Counted from the stretch's first letter, positions 1 through 7,177 are shown. The stretch: DNA of 64,000 nucleotides from an uncultured Clostridia bacterium (GCA_946567425.1 CAMNXF010000012.1:1-64000), one strand, 5' to 3'. Made by a program: numbers and translations. Notes: generated by a model from the sequence alone, not told the origin.

Positions 1-20
1 TTGCTTGTTTCGCTGTTTTT

Positions 21-431
21 TTACTTTACTTTACATAATCGCTTTCTGGGCATAATGTTCCTTATGTACAGCTGTACATAAGGAACATTTTCAAATATAA
101 AATACCGAGGTCGCTTGGCTTCAAGGATTCTTGCGAGCTCAAAAAAGAGAGTACCTCTCGGGTCAGCGAACGACAAACGACGGCCCGCGTTGCTGAAGGG
201 TTGGCACGGAAAACCGCCGACGAGCAGGTCAAAATCCGCAAGGTTTTCAGTATTGATTTTCGTGATGTCGGAATAAAAATTCTCTCCTTCCGTATTGTAC
301 AAGGCTTTGTAGGCTGCGGCGGCGTACTTGTCGATTTCACAGCTCGCAACACATTCAAAGCCTCCCGCCATTTCCAGACCCGACCGAAAACCGCCGATGC
401 CCGAAAAGGCATCGAAAAATTTAATTGCTAT
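21..431 (-). pseudogene. C5-cytosine DNA methyltransferase, C-terminally truncated
   Basis: N-terminal part of a C5-cytosine methyltransferase, an enzyme that methylates cytosine in DNA. Reading leftward it shows the SAM-binding start FDAFSGIGGFRSGLE, motif IV GGFPCQPFS with the catalytic Cys, and ENVP (motif VI). Straight after ENVP the homology stops at a 36-bp palindrome, and the frame closes about 20 codons later. The target-recognition domain and motifs VIII-X are missing, so it should be inactive. The longest ATG frame begins at 371, but the conserved FDAFSG motif lies upstream; the frame is open to about 431, where only ATA or ATT starts are available behind an AGGA-type ribosome site. 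It follows the DUF4314 gene in the same leftward operon. It is either a broken gene or one half of a gene split by an element lying to the left. Confidence 0.75.
54..89. repeat. 36-bp perfect palindrome
   Basis: Arms of 18 bp, AATGTTCCTTATGTACAG and its exact reverse complement, with no spacer. It sits exactly where the C5 methyltransferase loses homology. It could be the arm or core of a recombination site, the end of an inserted element, or a strong operator. Confidence 0.9.
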
Positions 432-463
432 TAGATCACTTCCTATCCTTTTATTTGTTCGAT

Positions 464-730
464 TTACATCGACATTTTCGGCGACAAATCCTCCGTTTCC
501 GTCTGCTCGGAAATCTTATGGAAGCTGTCCACCTCGGGACAAATTCCGAGCGATCTGCCGTTGTCAAAATTGCAGAAAACCATTCCGCAATCATCGACAA
601 ACGATATTGTGCCTTTTGTTCCCGCAGGAATCGGTCGAGGATTAGCGTCCATTTTGTCAAGCTGTACACGAGTTCCTGGCGGGTACTGCTTTTTCAGATA
701 TTCGACCTGTCCTCTGCTCATTGTCCTCAT
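464..730 (-). CDS. DUF4314 family protein
   Basis: An 88-aa acidic protein resembling the DUF4314 family, common in Gram-positive ICEs. The family-like part is GTRVQLDKMDANPRPIPAGTKG and the following small beta-barrel-like stretch (about residues 18-65, ending near MVFCNFDNGRSLGI). The function is unknown; it is probably cytoplasmic. The start ATG at 730 follows GGGAGGTGAACGT; a second in-frame ATG lies three codons downstream. It ends in the residues MSM, the same tail as the ArdA protein three genes upstream. It lies between the 126-aa protein and the truncated methyltransferase in a leftward operon with short gaps. Confidence 0.7.
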   Translation of the reverse strand: MRTMSRGQVEYLKKQYPPGTRVQLDKMDANPRPIPAGTKGTISFVDDCGMVFCNFDNGRSLGICPEVDSFHKISEQTETEDLSPKMSM

Positions 731-775
731 ACGTTCACCTCCCGTCTGAGAAAATTTATGTTAAGGCTTTCGCCG

Positions 776-1156
776 TCACATCTTGAGTTCATTTGACTGC
801 TCGAGCAGCTCCTCACGCAATGTTTCATACGCCTTGTCCATATTCGCTGCGCCGTGAACGTCGTTCTCCGCAAAGGCATTTTCAAGTTCCTCGGCAGATA
901 TTCTCCATAGACCGTCGAGCTTATGGCACAGCTTGTTTACATCGCTGATTTTATCGGTTTCCGACAACCTGTCGCAGACTATTTTTGCGATTTCGTCCGT
1001 TTCATCTGTAGGGTAGAAGTCGAGGTATATTTTCTCGGAACAGCATATCGGAATATCCTCACGAATGCCGATACTGCCCAAATGGTCGAACAGTTCATTC
1101 GCAGGCAAGTCGAATTTTACGGAATTTCCGTCATTCATAATAAAAAATCTTATCAT
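776..1156 (-). CDS. hypothetical acidic ICE protein
   Basis: A 126-aa, strongly acidic protein that I do not recognise confidently. Its ATG at 1156 follows a good CGGAGGA ribosome site. Its acidity and its position directly beside ArdA are compatible with a DNA-mimic antirestriction accessory, but no ArdA motif is visible. The end is rich in Glu and Leu and looks alpha-helical (about residues 85-126). It has no signal peptide and no membrane segment. The 1-nt gap to the next gene upstream indicates translational coupling. Confidence 0.6.
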   Translation of the reverse strand: MIRFFIMNDGNSVKFDLPANELFDHLGSIGIREDIPICCSEKIYLDFYPTDETDEIAKIVCDRLSETDKISDVNKLCHKLDGLWRISAEELENAFAENDVHGAANMDKAYETLREELLEQSNELKM

Positions 1157-1157
1157 A

Positions 1158-1538
1158 TTAAATCCTCCGTTTCAGTATTTTAACGCCGTTTCTAAGGAGC
1201 ATAACTCCCGTAAAAATCGTCATCGTCGTGGGATCATCAATCAGTGTCCAATCACACAGCTCACTGAGCGAAATATCCGAATCGCCGTTATACACAGCTC
1301 TCGCCGCTTTATAAAGCGCGTAGCCCTCGGTAGATATCCCGCTCAAATCGATCATGCCGAAATTCACCGAATACCTTGCAAGTGCTTTTTCAGAGCGTTC
1401 CCACAGGAGCTTGTCGGCGGACAAAAGAAAAGCCGCGGCGACAAACTCGCTGCGGCTGCAGTAATAATCCGAATTTTTCGGAGAAATAAATCCCGTAAAA
1501 TTTTTTCTGTGCAAGACACTTTTAAATTTTATTTTCAT
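1158..1538 (-). CDS. hypothetical ICE protein, weakly DUF6075-like
   Basis: A 126-aa protein opening with KIKFKSVLHRKNF and containing SEFVAAAFLLSADKLLWE. The pattern (KFK-x-H near the start, then a helical segment about residues 30-60) faintly resembles the DUF6075 protein at 6776-7177, which begins TIKFKNEEHENR. This is only a hint. The start ATG at 1538 is preceded by GAGGTGCGAAG. It lies 9 nt after ArdA and 1 nt before the next gene, so it belongs to the same leftward operon. No transmembrane segment is evident and the function is unknown. Confidence 0.55.
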   Translation of the reverse strand: MKIKFKSVLHRKNFTGFISPKNSDYYCSRSEFVAAAFLLSADKLLWERSEKALARYSVNFGMIDLSGISTEGYALYKAARAVYNGDSDISLSELCDWTLIDDPTTMTIFTGVMLLRNGVKILKRRI

Positions 1539-1547
1539 CTTCGCACC

Positions 1548-2996
1548 TCACATCGACATTTCGGGAGCGTCACTCTGCTGCTGTTCGGGAAGGCTTTCCG
1601 AAATTTTTTCGCTCAATGTTTTGAGCTTTTCGCAATCATCAAAATTAAGGTCGCCGTTGTGCCTTGCGTTGAAATTCACGCACTTCCGAATATTTTCGAG
1701 TTCCTCAACATCGAATATCTTATTTTTGTCTATAAGACCTGATCGGGTAGCAAAATTTTCTTTTGCAGCCGCATAGTCGGTGAAGTAATTACCCTGCGTT
1801 ACGCCTTTATTATCGAATGTCCGCTCCCATGTGACAAACTCGAAGCCGTACTCGGTATTTTTTGCGGCAAGCACCGTGCCGTTAAACTCCGACAGACAAT
1901 GATAATCGCCTGTCAGCCCCTCCGCTTTTAACAACGGCGATTTCTCGTAAGCACCGCAATATTCATTGACAGTCCTGACAATACCCTTAATTTTCAAATA
2001 TTCCTCGTCGGAGCTGTCGTTTGAGTTGTTTATCATCCTGATATCGTTCACAAACGCAATTACCACGCCATTCAGCGAAACCATAAGGAAATCTCCGTTT
2101 TTAGCAGCATTATAACCCTCGCCGCGCAGCCTTTTCTCAACCTCGATCATAAATACACTTGCGGGCTGCTCCTGTTTCAAACATATGTCCTCGGTTTTCA
2201 GCATTTTGTTCAGACCAAAAATATCTTTGGTGTGCTTAACCGCGCTGATTTTCTCCCGCCACTCGTCGGAGAAATTTTGCGTGTAATCCACATCGAGTTT
2301 GCAGTCCTTAATACTGTCCGCTCCAAGCCTGCAAAGCGCCTTTTTTATTGCGATATCCTCGCACGGCAGTTCGACAAGCTCCGCCAAATCGCAATAAGAG
2401 ATCTCAACCGCTGCTGTTGAGTCGGGATCGCAATAATATTCGGGAAACGTGGTTCCGTTAAAAACTTCAGAAAACTCGATTTCCTCGTTCACAAAGAGCA
2501 GTCCGTACTCGGTTTGAATACCCTTGCCCGAATCCAACAGCTTCCTGCCTTCTTCGACAAGCCGTTCCTTATTTTCAAACTCCGAAGCGGGAATGCAGCC
2601 TTGAACATTAAGGATATGTGTCAGCCCAACTTCTTCAAGGTTGCTCGTATCCTCAATAAGCGTAAATCGACTAAGATTAAACGTAAGGTTGATTATATTT
2701 TTCAATCCCCACCCAATATCCACTTCATCACAGGTGAGTGCGGAAAAAAAACGGTTATGTTCTTGAGCGTCCATACCGTCCATGCGCTTGGCAAGATAGT
2801 TCAGCGCGTCAAGGCTGACTTCGCAGTCCTCCAACACCGACAGCTCAGTCGGTTCGATCTGCACAACCGTTGCGGCAGGGCAGGGGTGTTCGGGGTCCAT
2901 GCGCAGTTCATCGAGCCACTTTGAAAGCTGTGACTCTTTGCATGGGAATGCCATCTCCGTGACATACGGAGAATTTTGAATTGTTGCTTTGATCAT
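1548..2996 (-). CDS. ardA: ArdA-type antirestriction protein with C-terminal extension
   Basis: A 482-aa protein whose first ~270 residues match the ArdA-containing proteins of Firmicutes ICEs: LDALNYLAKRMDGMD, NIINLTFNLSRFTLIED, LLDSGKGIQTEYGLLFVNEE, and PCEDIAIKKALCRLGADSI. ArdA proteins are elongated acidic DNA mimics that block type I restriction enzymes, protecting newly arrived single- or double-stranded DNA. The C-terminal ~210 residues (from about VFMIEVEKRLRGEGYNAAKNGD) form a second region that I cannot name. The ATG at 2996 has GGAGGAACAAA ahead. It is preceded by an 82-aa gene and followed closely by small proteins, forming an early-entry defence operon. It is longer than plasmid ArdA (~165 aa), as usual for this ICE group. 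Confidence 0.85.
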   Translation of the reverse strand: MIKATIQNSPYVTEMAFPCKESQLSKWLDELRMDPEHPCPAATVVQIEPTELSVLEDCEVSLDALNYLAKRMDGMDAQEHNRFFSALTCDEVDIGWGLKNIINLTFNLSRFTLIEDTSNLEEVGLTHILNVQGCIPASEFENKERLVEEGRKLLDSGKGIQTEYGLLFVNEEIEFSEVFNGTTFPEYYCDPDSTAAVEISYCDLAELVELPCEDIAIKKALCRLGADSIKDCKLDVDYTQNFSDEWREKISAVKHTKDIFGLNKMLKTEDICLKQEQPASVFMIEVEKRLRGEGYNAAKNGDFLMVSLNGVVIAFVNDIRMINNSNDSSDEEYLKIKGIVRTVNEYCGAYEKSPLLKAEGLTGDYHCLSEFNGTVLAAKNTEYGFEFVTWERTFDNKGVTQGNYFTDYAAAKENFATRSGLIDKNKIFDVEELENIRKCVNFNARHNGDLNFDDCEKLKTLSEKISESLPEQQQSDAPEMSM

Positions 2997-3032
2997 TTTT
3001 GTTCCTCCATAAATTCTGAAATTCGGAAAGAG

Positions 3033-3281
3033 TTATCTCATTTCCATACCGAAGCCCTCATCGGGTTCATCGACCGAAGTTATATTGACATACTCGCCGA
3101 TTATCCCGAGCGCTTCCTCATAGCTGCCGCTTGCAAACACCTTGTTCGTCATTTCGGACGTTTCCTCGGGCAAGCCGTTTCGCTTTAAGGTTTTCGTTGC
3201 TATCCCGACAAGATGGAATATGTTTCCATCGGTCCCGATTAACGGACAATTGGGTTTTGTGTGCTTGTTTTCGTTGTTCAT
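3033..3281 (-). CDS. small conserved ICE protein
   Basis: An 82-aa protein with the core CPLIGTDGNIFHLVGIATKTLKRN followed by SGSYEEALGIIGEYVNI. This pattern recurs in small unnamed proteins next to ArdA in clostridial ICEs; no biochemical role is known to me. The ATG at 3281 follows GGAGGTAGCAA. It is cytoplasmic, with no membrane segment. It is the first gene after the terminator at 3318-3357 and so may be the first gene of the ArdA operon or depend on read-through. Confidence 0.65.
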   Translation of the reverse strand: MNNENKHTKPNCPLIGTDGNIFHLVGIATKTLKRNGLPEETSEMTNKVFASGSYEEALGIIGEYVNITSVDEPDEGFGMEMR

Positions 3282-3317
3282 TTGCTACCTCCGTAATTTT
3301 TGTTTGGAAAATAAAAA

Positions 3318-3357
3318 AGAGCCTGTAAACTGCTTTAAAAAACAATTTACAGGCTCT
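3318..3357 (-). terminator. Rho-independent terminator, T-tract on both sides
   Basis: Perfect 12-bp stem (AGAGCCTGTAAA with its complement) followed on the minus strand by TTTTTTATTTT; the plus-strand exit is flanked by A/T as well. It ends the 3356-3658 gene, whose TAG stop is embedded in the hairpin base. Confidence 0.85.
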
Positions 3358-3658
3358 AAAAAACGTAATAACTTTGTTCTTCAAGTTCAGATTTCAGCCT
3401 TGCTAAAAGCTGCTCCCCGTCAAGTTCTGTTAGCAGCGAAAACCACTCCGAACGAAAGAATTCCTTTAGCTCAACGAGCTTTTTCCGCAACTTTCGGTCA
3501 TCATGACCGCCGGAATATTCTTTCGTCCATTGACGGTAATCCTCGATCGCCTGAAGAATAACGGCGTTCGCCAATTCCTTGTAAGGGTCGATATCCGTTG
3601 GTGTCCTGTTTTCAACGGCTGCTCGAAGCGTCACACCGTTCACTTTTATATGGTACAT
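3356..3658 (-). CDS. hypothetical 100-aa protein
   Basis: A 100-aa, largely helical charged protein: VNGVTLRAAVENRTPTDIDPYKELANAVILQAIEDYRQW, then a Lys/Arg-rich helix and the end EEQSYYVF. The pattern of a helical segment with DYRQW resembles small proteins often found beside ICE replication or defence genes. I cannot assign a function. The ATG at 3658 lacks a strong Shine-Dalgarno: the upstream stretch contains GGTAGTGAATTAGGAGACT, so AGGAG is 5 nt away and is acceptable. It is the first gene of the leftward region and its stop lies inside the terminator stem. Confidence 0.6.
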   Translation of the reverse strand: MYHIKVNGVTLRAAVENRTPTDIDPYKELANAVILQAIEDYRQWTKEYSGGHDDRKLRKKLVELKEFFRSEWFSLLTELDGEQLLARLKSELEEQSYYVF

Positions 3659-3789
3659 AGTCTCCTAATTCACTACCTTTCATTTTTCAATTTCGTCATT
3701 TCGCCCAAATTCAACCGCGAAAATTTTGTTGCTGAAAGGGTTCGAATCACCTAAGAATCCTTTTGGTAACATCTTCGGGCAACAAAAAA

Positions 3790-3835
3790 GCGCCCATGAT
3801 TGACCTCTCATAACTGAGAGACCTCTCACAGGCGC
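3790..3835 (-). terminator. possible minus-strand terminator or attenuator
   Basis: GCGCC and GGCGC close a 46-nt structure containing the internal hairpin CTCTCAGTTATGAGAG; TTTTTT follows on the minus strand. It lies upstream of the leftward genes with no gene before it, so it may be a leader attenuator or the end of an untranslated RNA. Confidence 0.5.
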
Positions 3836-3943
3836 GTTGTGCGACATATACAAAAACGGACCAGAAAATTTTACATGGGAGGGTTCAAGTCCATTTTTGT
3901 GTCGAAAATATCTACGGACTGACATTTCCTTTTTTACAAGATT

Positions 3944-3983
3944 TATGCCCACAAATGGCTTTGTACCGCCGTTTGTGGGCATA
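3944..3983. repeat. inverted repeat, 15-bp arms
   Basis: TATGCCCACAAATGG and CCGTTTGTGGGCATA pair with one mismatch around a 10-nt loop. The flank ATTATGCCCA on the minus strand also occurs beside the 36-bp palindrome near base 50, a possible sign of related recombination sequences. Confidence 0.7.
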
Positions 3984-4006
3984 ATATCTTTTTGGTAACA
4001 ATTAGT

Positions 4007-4031
4007 TGGTGCGAGTGACGGGACTTGAAAC
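4007..4031 (-). other. tRNA 3'-end-like fragment
   Basis: On the minus strand the 25 bases read like the TΨC arm, acceptor strand and CCA end of a tRNA: GTTTCAAGTCCCG followed by TCACTCGCACCA. No complete cloverleaf could be built upstream. It resembles the 3' tRNA segment left by tRNA-targeting integrases, so it may be an attachment-site scar. Confidence 0.4.
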
Positions 4032-4362
4032 TATAAAGACGTTTATCGTATCTTTTAGAAAATCCCGCAAAACCGCATTACAAAGGCGTTTTAGGCTAGT
4101 TACAGAAGATGGTTTTTTCGTAACTTTCGGTAAGTTTTCATAGCAACAATGTACAAATAATGTACAGAAATCAATCACCTATGCTCTACCGTCTGCATTT
4201 TTTTATTGCATCGCTGAAAATATGAGACAAAGGAAATTCGTGATTTATCACAAAATATATGTGATAATTTCGGCAACTTTACCAAATCAAAAATATATCG
4301 GGATAATTAGTAAAAGTCGGTGCAATTCCGTCAATCCCGAAATTCATCAAATAACTTTTTAT

Positions 4363-4393
4363 GCGGAGAACAGAACACGTTCTCCGCTTTTTT
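4363..4393 (+). terminator. orphan Rho-independent terminator
   Basis: GCGGAGAAC, 7-nt loop, GTTCTCCGC, then TTTTTT. No CDS lies upstream on this strand, so it would end an untranslated transcript beginning somewhere in about 4030-4350, or insulate the genes downstream. Confidence 0.8.
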
Positions 4394-4568
4394 CTCAATA
4401 AGGCAATTATGACGATAACAATGTTGACGGCAAAATCTAACAAGTGCCGACAAGTTTTATCGTCATTTATAATAAGAATAAAGTGATAAATTTGTAATCA
4501 ATATCAAATCTTTCGGCAAAGTAGACAAATTATGTAACGTAAATCAACTACTGAGGGAGGTCTGACAG

Positions 4569-5018
4569 TTGAACAAAGTATTATTTTCGTCAAAAAATAT
4601 GTGCTGGTGTACGCCGCAAAGTTTTTTTGACAACCTTAACGAGGAATTTCACTTCGTGCTCGACGCGGCTGCTACCGCTAAGACCGCAAAATGTCCTATG
4701 TACTTCACTCCCGAAACGGACGGACTATCGCAAAGTTGGGATCGCGGAGGTGCAGTTTTCTGTAATCCGCCTTATGGACGCGAGATAAGCAAGTGGGTAA
4801 AAAAAGCATACACGGAAACAGCGAGAACCAAAAACCCTATTGTAATGCTATTACCCGCAAGAACGGATACGGCATATTTTCACGATTACATTTATAATAA
4901 AGCTGAGATACGTTTTATCCGCGGGAGGTTAAAGTTCAGTGATGAGAACGGCACGGCAAGCAACAGCGCACCGTTTCCGTCAATGGTGGTAATATTTAAC
5001 GGAAAGGACTTGAAATAA
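4569..5018 (+). CDS. phage-type N6-adenine DNA methyltransferase (Dam-like)
   Basis: A 149-aa protein of the phage N-6-adenine methyltransferase family. It begins with SSKNMCWCTPQSFFDNLNEEFHFVLDAAA, and the catalytic motif is NPPYGREISKWV (about residues 65-77). A later RGRLKFSDENGTASNSAPFPSMVVIF matches the family's conserved tail. It would transfer a methyl group to adenine in DNA, probably masking element DNA from host restriction. The start is TTG at 4569, chosen because GGGAGG lies 8 nt upstream; there is no suitable ATG. It is the first gene of the rightward accessory operon, with only 4 nt to the next gene. Confidence 0.85.
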   Translation: MNKVLFSSKNMCWCTPQSFFDNLNEEFHFVLDAAATAKTAKCPMYFTPETDGLSQSWDRGGAVFCNPPYGREISKWVKKAYTETARTKNPIVMLLPARTDTAYFHDYIYNKAEIRFIRGRLKFSDENGTASNSAPFPSMVVIFNGKDLK

Positions 5019-5022
5019 CGAT

Positions 5023-5463
5023 ATGAAGATTGTACCTATCGGCTTAAAAGCTGCCAACGAGTATGTAGCGGCACATCACCGACATCACAAGCCCGTCCGA
5101 GGTTGTAAATTCTGCGTATCGGTCGAGAATGACAGCGACGAGTGCTGCGGCGTGGCAATCTGCGGCAGACCGATCAGCCGCTATCTGGATAACGGCACAA
5201 CGCTTGAGATAACGCGCGTATGTACCAACGGAGAAAGAAACGCTTGCTCAATGCTTTACGGTGCTTGTGTGAGAGCCGCCAGAGCGTTGGGCTACAAGAA
5301 AGTGATTACATACACGCTCGTTTCCGAAACGGGCGCAAGCCTGAAAGCCGCCAACTTCATCAATGACGGTATCGCGGGCGGCGAGATATGGACAGGAGCG
5401 CGAAAAAAGAATAACGGAGTACCCGCCGAGAAAAAAACTCGGTGGGTTTTCTATATTAAATAG
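5023..5463 (+). CDS. XF1762 family protein
   Basis: A 146-aa protein of the XF1762 family, found in phages and ICEs. Recognisable stretches are ANEYVAAHHRHHKPVRGCKFCVSV near the start, GVAICGRPISRYLDNG, and the C-terminal GGEIWTGARKKN. The fold is likely GNAT-like (a small acyltransferase scaffold), judging by the LEITRVCTNGERNACSMLYGACVRAARALGYKKVITYT segment, but its substrate is unknown. It sits 4 nt after the methylase gene and 14 nt before a winged-helix gene in the same operon. The start is ATG with a weak upstream AACGAT, so it is probably translationally coupled to the gene before. Confidence 0.8.
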   Translation: MKIVPIGLKAANEYVAAHHRHHKPVRGCKFCVSVENDSDECCGVAICGRPISRYLDNGTTLEITRVCTNGERNACSMLYGACVRAARALGYKKVITYTLVSETGASLKAANFINDGIAGGEIWTGARKKNNGVPAEKKTRWVFYIK

Positions 5464-5477
5464 GGGGGCTGAACGTT

Positions 5478-5774
5478 ATGTCAATTGAGAAACAGGAACA
5501 GTCGGAGATCGGCGCGGCATATCTCCGTGACAGGAATTTAAGTGCGGCGGCGAGGGGCGTGTTGGCAACTCTGCTATCCTTGCCGAGGTATGAGGTCAAC
5601 AGTATCGAGGGCTTGACACGGCTCCTGCCTAACAAACGGGGAGCAATTTCAACGGCATTGAGCGAGTTGGAAAAGGGCGGTTATCTGAAGCGTGAAATGG
5701 AAAAGGGCGCGGACGGCAGATTTAAGTGGTATTACCGAATAAGCGCCGAGCCTGTGTTTGGGGGGAACGTATGA
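5478..5774 (+). CDS. winged-helix DNA-binding protein
   Basis: A 98-aa protein made almost entirely of one winged-helix domain: AARGVLATLLSLPRYEVNSIEGLTRLLPNKRGAISTALSELEKGGYLKREME. The layout (helix, recognition helix NKRGAISTALSELEKGGYL, then a wing) matches the N-terminal domain of the Rep-like protein at 8972-10003, so the two are probably related; this one lacks the C-terminal part. It likely binds element DNA as a regulator. The start ATG at 5478 follows GGGGGGCTGAACGTT. Its stop overlaps the start of the next gene (ATGA), showing translational coupling. Confidence 0.75.
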   Translation: MSIEKQEQSEIGAAYLRDRNLSAAARGVLATLLSLPRYEVNSIEGLTRLLPNKRGAISTALSELEKGGYLKREMEKGADGRFKWYYRISAEPVFGGNV

Positions 5775-6604
5775 ATATCGCAAAGGAAAACCGCGCCATA
5801 GAGTACCTCAGAGCATTTGAGCCGTATAACGAGCCGTATTTCTTGTGCTATTCGGGCGGCAAGGACAGCGATACAGTGCGGATATTAGCTGAGCTGGCGG
5901 GCGTTAAGTACGACTTGGTGCATAACCTTACAACGATTGACGCGCCCGAAACGGTCTATTATGTTCGCTCGGTAGGAGCGGAGATCGTAATGCCGCCAAA
6001 GTCAATGTGGCAGCTTATAGTTGAGAACGGTATGCCCCCGACAAGACTTGTGAGATACTGCTGCAAGGCTCTTAAAGAGGGAACGGGCGCGGGGCGCGTA
6101 AAGATAACGGGAGTGCGCCGTGCCGAAAGCGTTAATCGAGCGCAAAACAACGACGTTATAAAGATAGTCGGCAAGCCTAAAACCGTTCAAAAACTCGCGG
6201 AAAATGCTGAGGTGAAATACCATTTGAGCAAAAAGGGCGGCTTGCTGTTATCCGACGATAGTGACACCAACAGGCGGTTTGTCGAGGACATTCACAAAAC
6301 CGTATCGGTCAACCTCAATCCCATAGTGGATTGGACGGAGAGCGACGTGTGGGAATTTCTGCGTTATCACGGGTGTGAAAGAAATCCCTTGTATCAATGC
6401 GGATATAACCGTATAGGCTGCGTGGGCTGCCCGATGAAGAACACTAAAGGTATGCTTGCGGATTTTGCACGTTACCCCAAATACCGAAATCTGTATGTTA
6501 TGGCTTTTGACCGTATGATAAAGCACCGTGCAGAACGCGGTCTGCCGCCGTATAAGGATTGGCACTGCGGCGAGGACGTTATACGTTGGTGGATAGGCGG
6601 CTGA
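5771..6604 (+). CDS. PAPS reductase / adenine-nucleotide alpha-hydrolase family protein
   Basis: A 277-aa protein with a PP-loop ATP-binding motif SGGKDSD (residues 28-34) and the layout of phosphoadenosine phosphosulfate reductase-family enzymes, as in DndC/IscS-linked and phage PAPS-like proteins. It also has CCKALKEG and a C-terminal cysteine cluster YQCGYNRIGCVGCPMKN, fitting an Fe-S or zinc site. Family members activate or reduce sulfur compounds, and some modify nucleic acids; the substrate here is unknown. I start it at 5771 (ATGA overlap with the previous stop), where the conserved N-terminus begins, not at the longer upstream ATG. It is the last gene before a fresh promoter at 6695. 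Confidence 0.8.
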   Translation: MNIAKENRAIEYLRAFEPYNEPYFLCYSGGKDSDTVRILAELAGVKYDLVHNLTTIDAPETVYYVRSVGAEIVMPPKSMWQLIVENGMPPTRLVRYCCKALKEGTGAGRVKITGVRRAESVNRAQNNDVIKIVGKPKTVQKLAENAEVKYHLSKKGGLLLSDDSDTNRRFVEDIHKTVSVNLNPIVDWTESDVWEFLRYHGCERNPLYQCGYNRIGCVGCPMKNTKGMLADFARYPKYRNLYVMAFDRMIKHRAERGLPPYKDWHCGEDVIRWWIGG

Positions 6605-6694
6605 TAAGCCGGTGCAAATTCCACATACTTTTATACGGCAATTTGGTAAAGTCTACAAAAATCCGTTAATCCGACAGGAATTCAGGGAAAAGTA

Positions 6695-6723
6695 TTGACT
6701 TTACAACTTTAAAGCGTTATAAT
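6695..6723 (+). promoter_or_regulatory. sigma-70 type promoter
   Basis: TTGACT, 17-bp spacer, TATAAT. It reads into the DUF6075-parA-parB operon. The leader downstream holds a small hairpin GTTAGCGGAAACTAAC, a possible operator. Confidence 0.85.
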
Positions 6724-6775
6724 GTAAATGCAAGGCAAGTTAGCGGAAACTAACTAATTTTGAAAGGAGTTTTTT

Positions 6776-7177
6776 ATGACGATCAAATTTAAGAACGAGG
6801 AACACGAGAACAGGTACTATGAGATATTGGCAAGAATGGGCAGTACGGACTCATATCATAGCGCGGTCGCATATCTGCTTGCGCTTGATACCGACTGCTA
6901 CAAGCACATCGAAAGTCTGTACGATTTTGTAGAACACGGTATAATACCGTGGGGCGCGTTAAACCAAGCGTGGCAGACCGGTACATCGGTAAAAACTACC
7001 CGCTTGATTTTTAATCTTTGGAACACAAGGTGCTATGACCTTGACGACGATAGCCGCGAGATCAAGGAGAGTGCGCGGAAATACACGGTTGACGAAATTT
7101 TTTCTTCTGGTCTTGCCCTTTGGTACTTCGAGGCGGTCAAGCTCCGCTATCCGCATATAGAAATGGAGGTAGAGTGA
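6776..7177 (+). CDS. DUF6075 family protein
   Basis: A 133-aa protein matching the DUF6075 family of ICE/phage proteins: KFKNEEHENRYYEILARM, SYHSAVAYLLALDTDCYKHI, and LNQAWQTGTSVKTTRLIFNLWNTRC. The function is unknown; family members commonly sit beside partition or replication genes. The ATG at 6776 follows GAAAGGAGTTTTTT. It is the first gene after the promoter at 6695 and its TGA overlaps the parA ATG by one base, so the two are co-translated. No membrane segment. Confidence 0.8.
   Translation: MTIKFKNEEHENRYYEILARMGSTDSYHSAVAYLLALDTDCYKHIESLYDFVEHGIIPWGALNQAWQTGTSVKTTRLIFNLWNTRCYDLDDDSREIKESARKYTVDEIFSSGLALWYFEAVKLRYPHIEMEVE

Larger units (their letters stand above)
3659..4568. other. 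gene-free 0.9-kb region with hairpins and tRNA-like fragments
   Basis: This stretch separates the leftward and rightward gene blocks and carries no convincing CDS. From left to right it holds: a T-arm-like GGGTTCGAATCACC (about 3739-3752); a terminator-like hairpin for the minus strand (3790-3835 with T6 beyond); another T-arm-like GGGTTCAAGTCC (3881-3892); a long inverted repeat (3944-3983); a minus-strand tRNA 3'-end-like sequence (4007-4031); and a plus-strand terminator (4363-4393). The last 180 bases are AT-rich and precede the Dam-like gene, so its promoter is probably here, but I could not fix one. Confidence 0.6.

Noticed and set aside
3680-3982. 100-aa minus-strand frame
   Set aside because: Runs through hairpins and T-arm-like fragments, has no ribosome site and no family resemblance; judged spurious.
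4007-4110. A complete tRNA gene on the minus strand
   Set aside because: Only the T-arm and CCA-like end are recognisable; no anticodon, D-arm or acceptor partner can be placed upstream.
6600-6640. Cobalamin riboswitch suggested by GCCGGTGCAAATTCC
   Set aside because: The surrounding conserved B12-box and stems are missing; similar short strings occur at 4320 and 45805 without structure.
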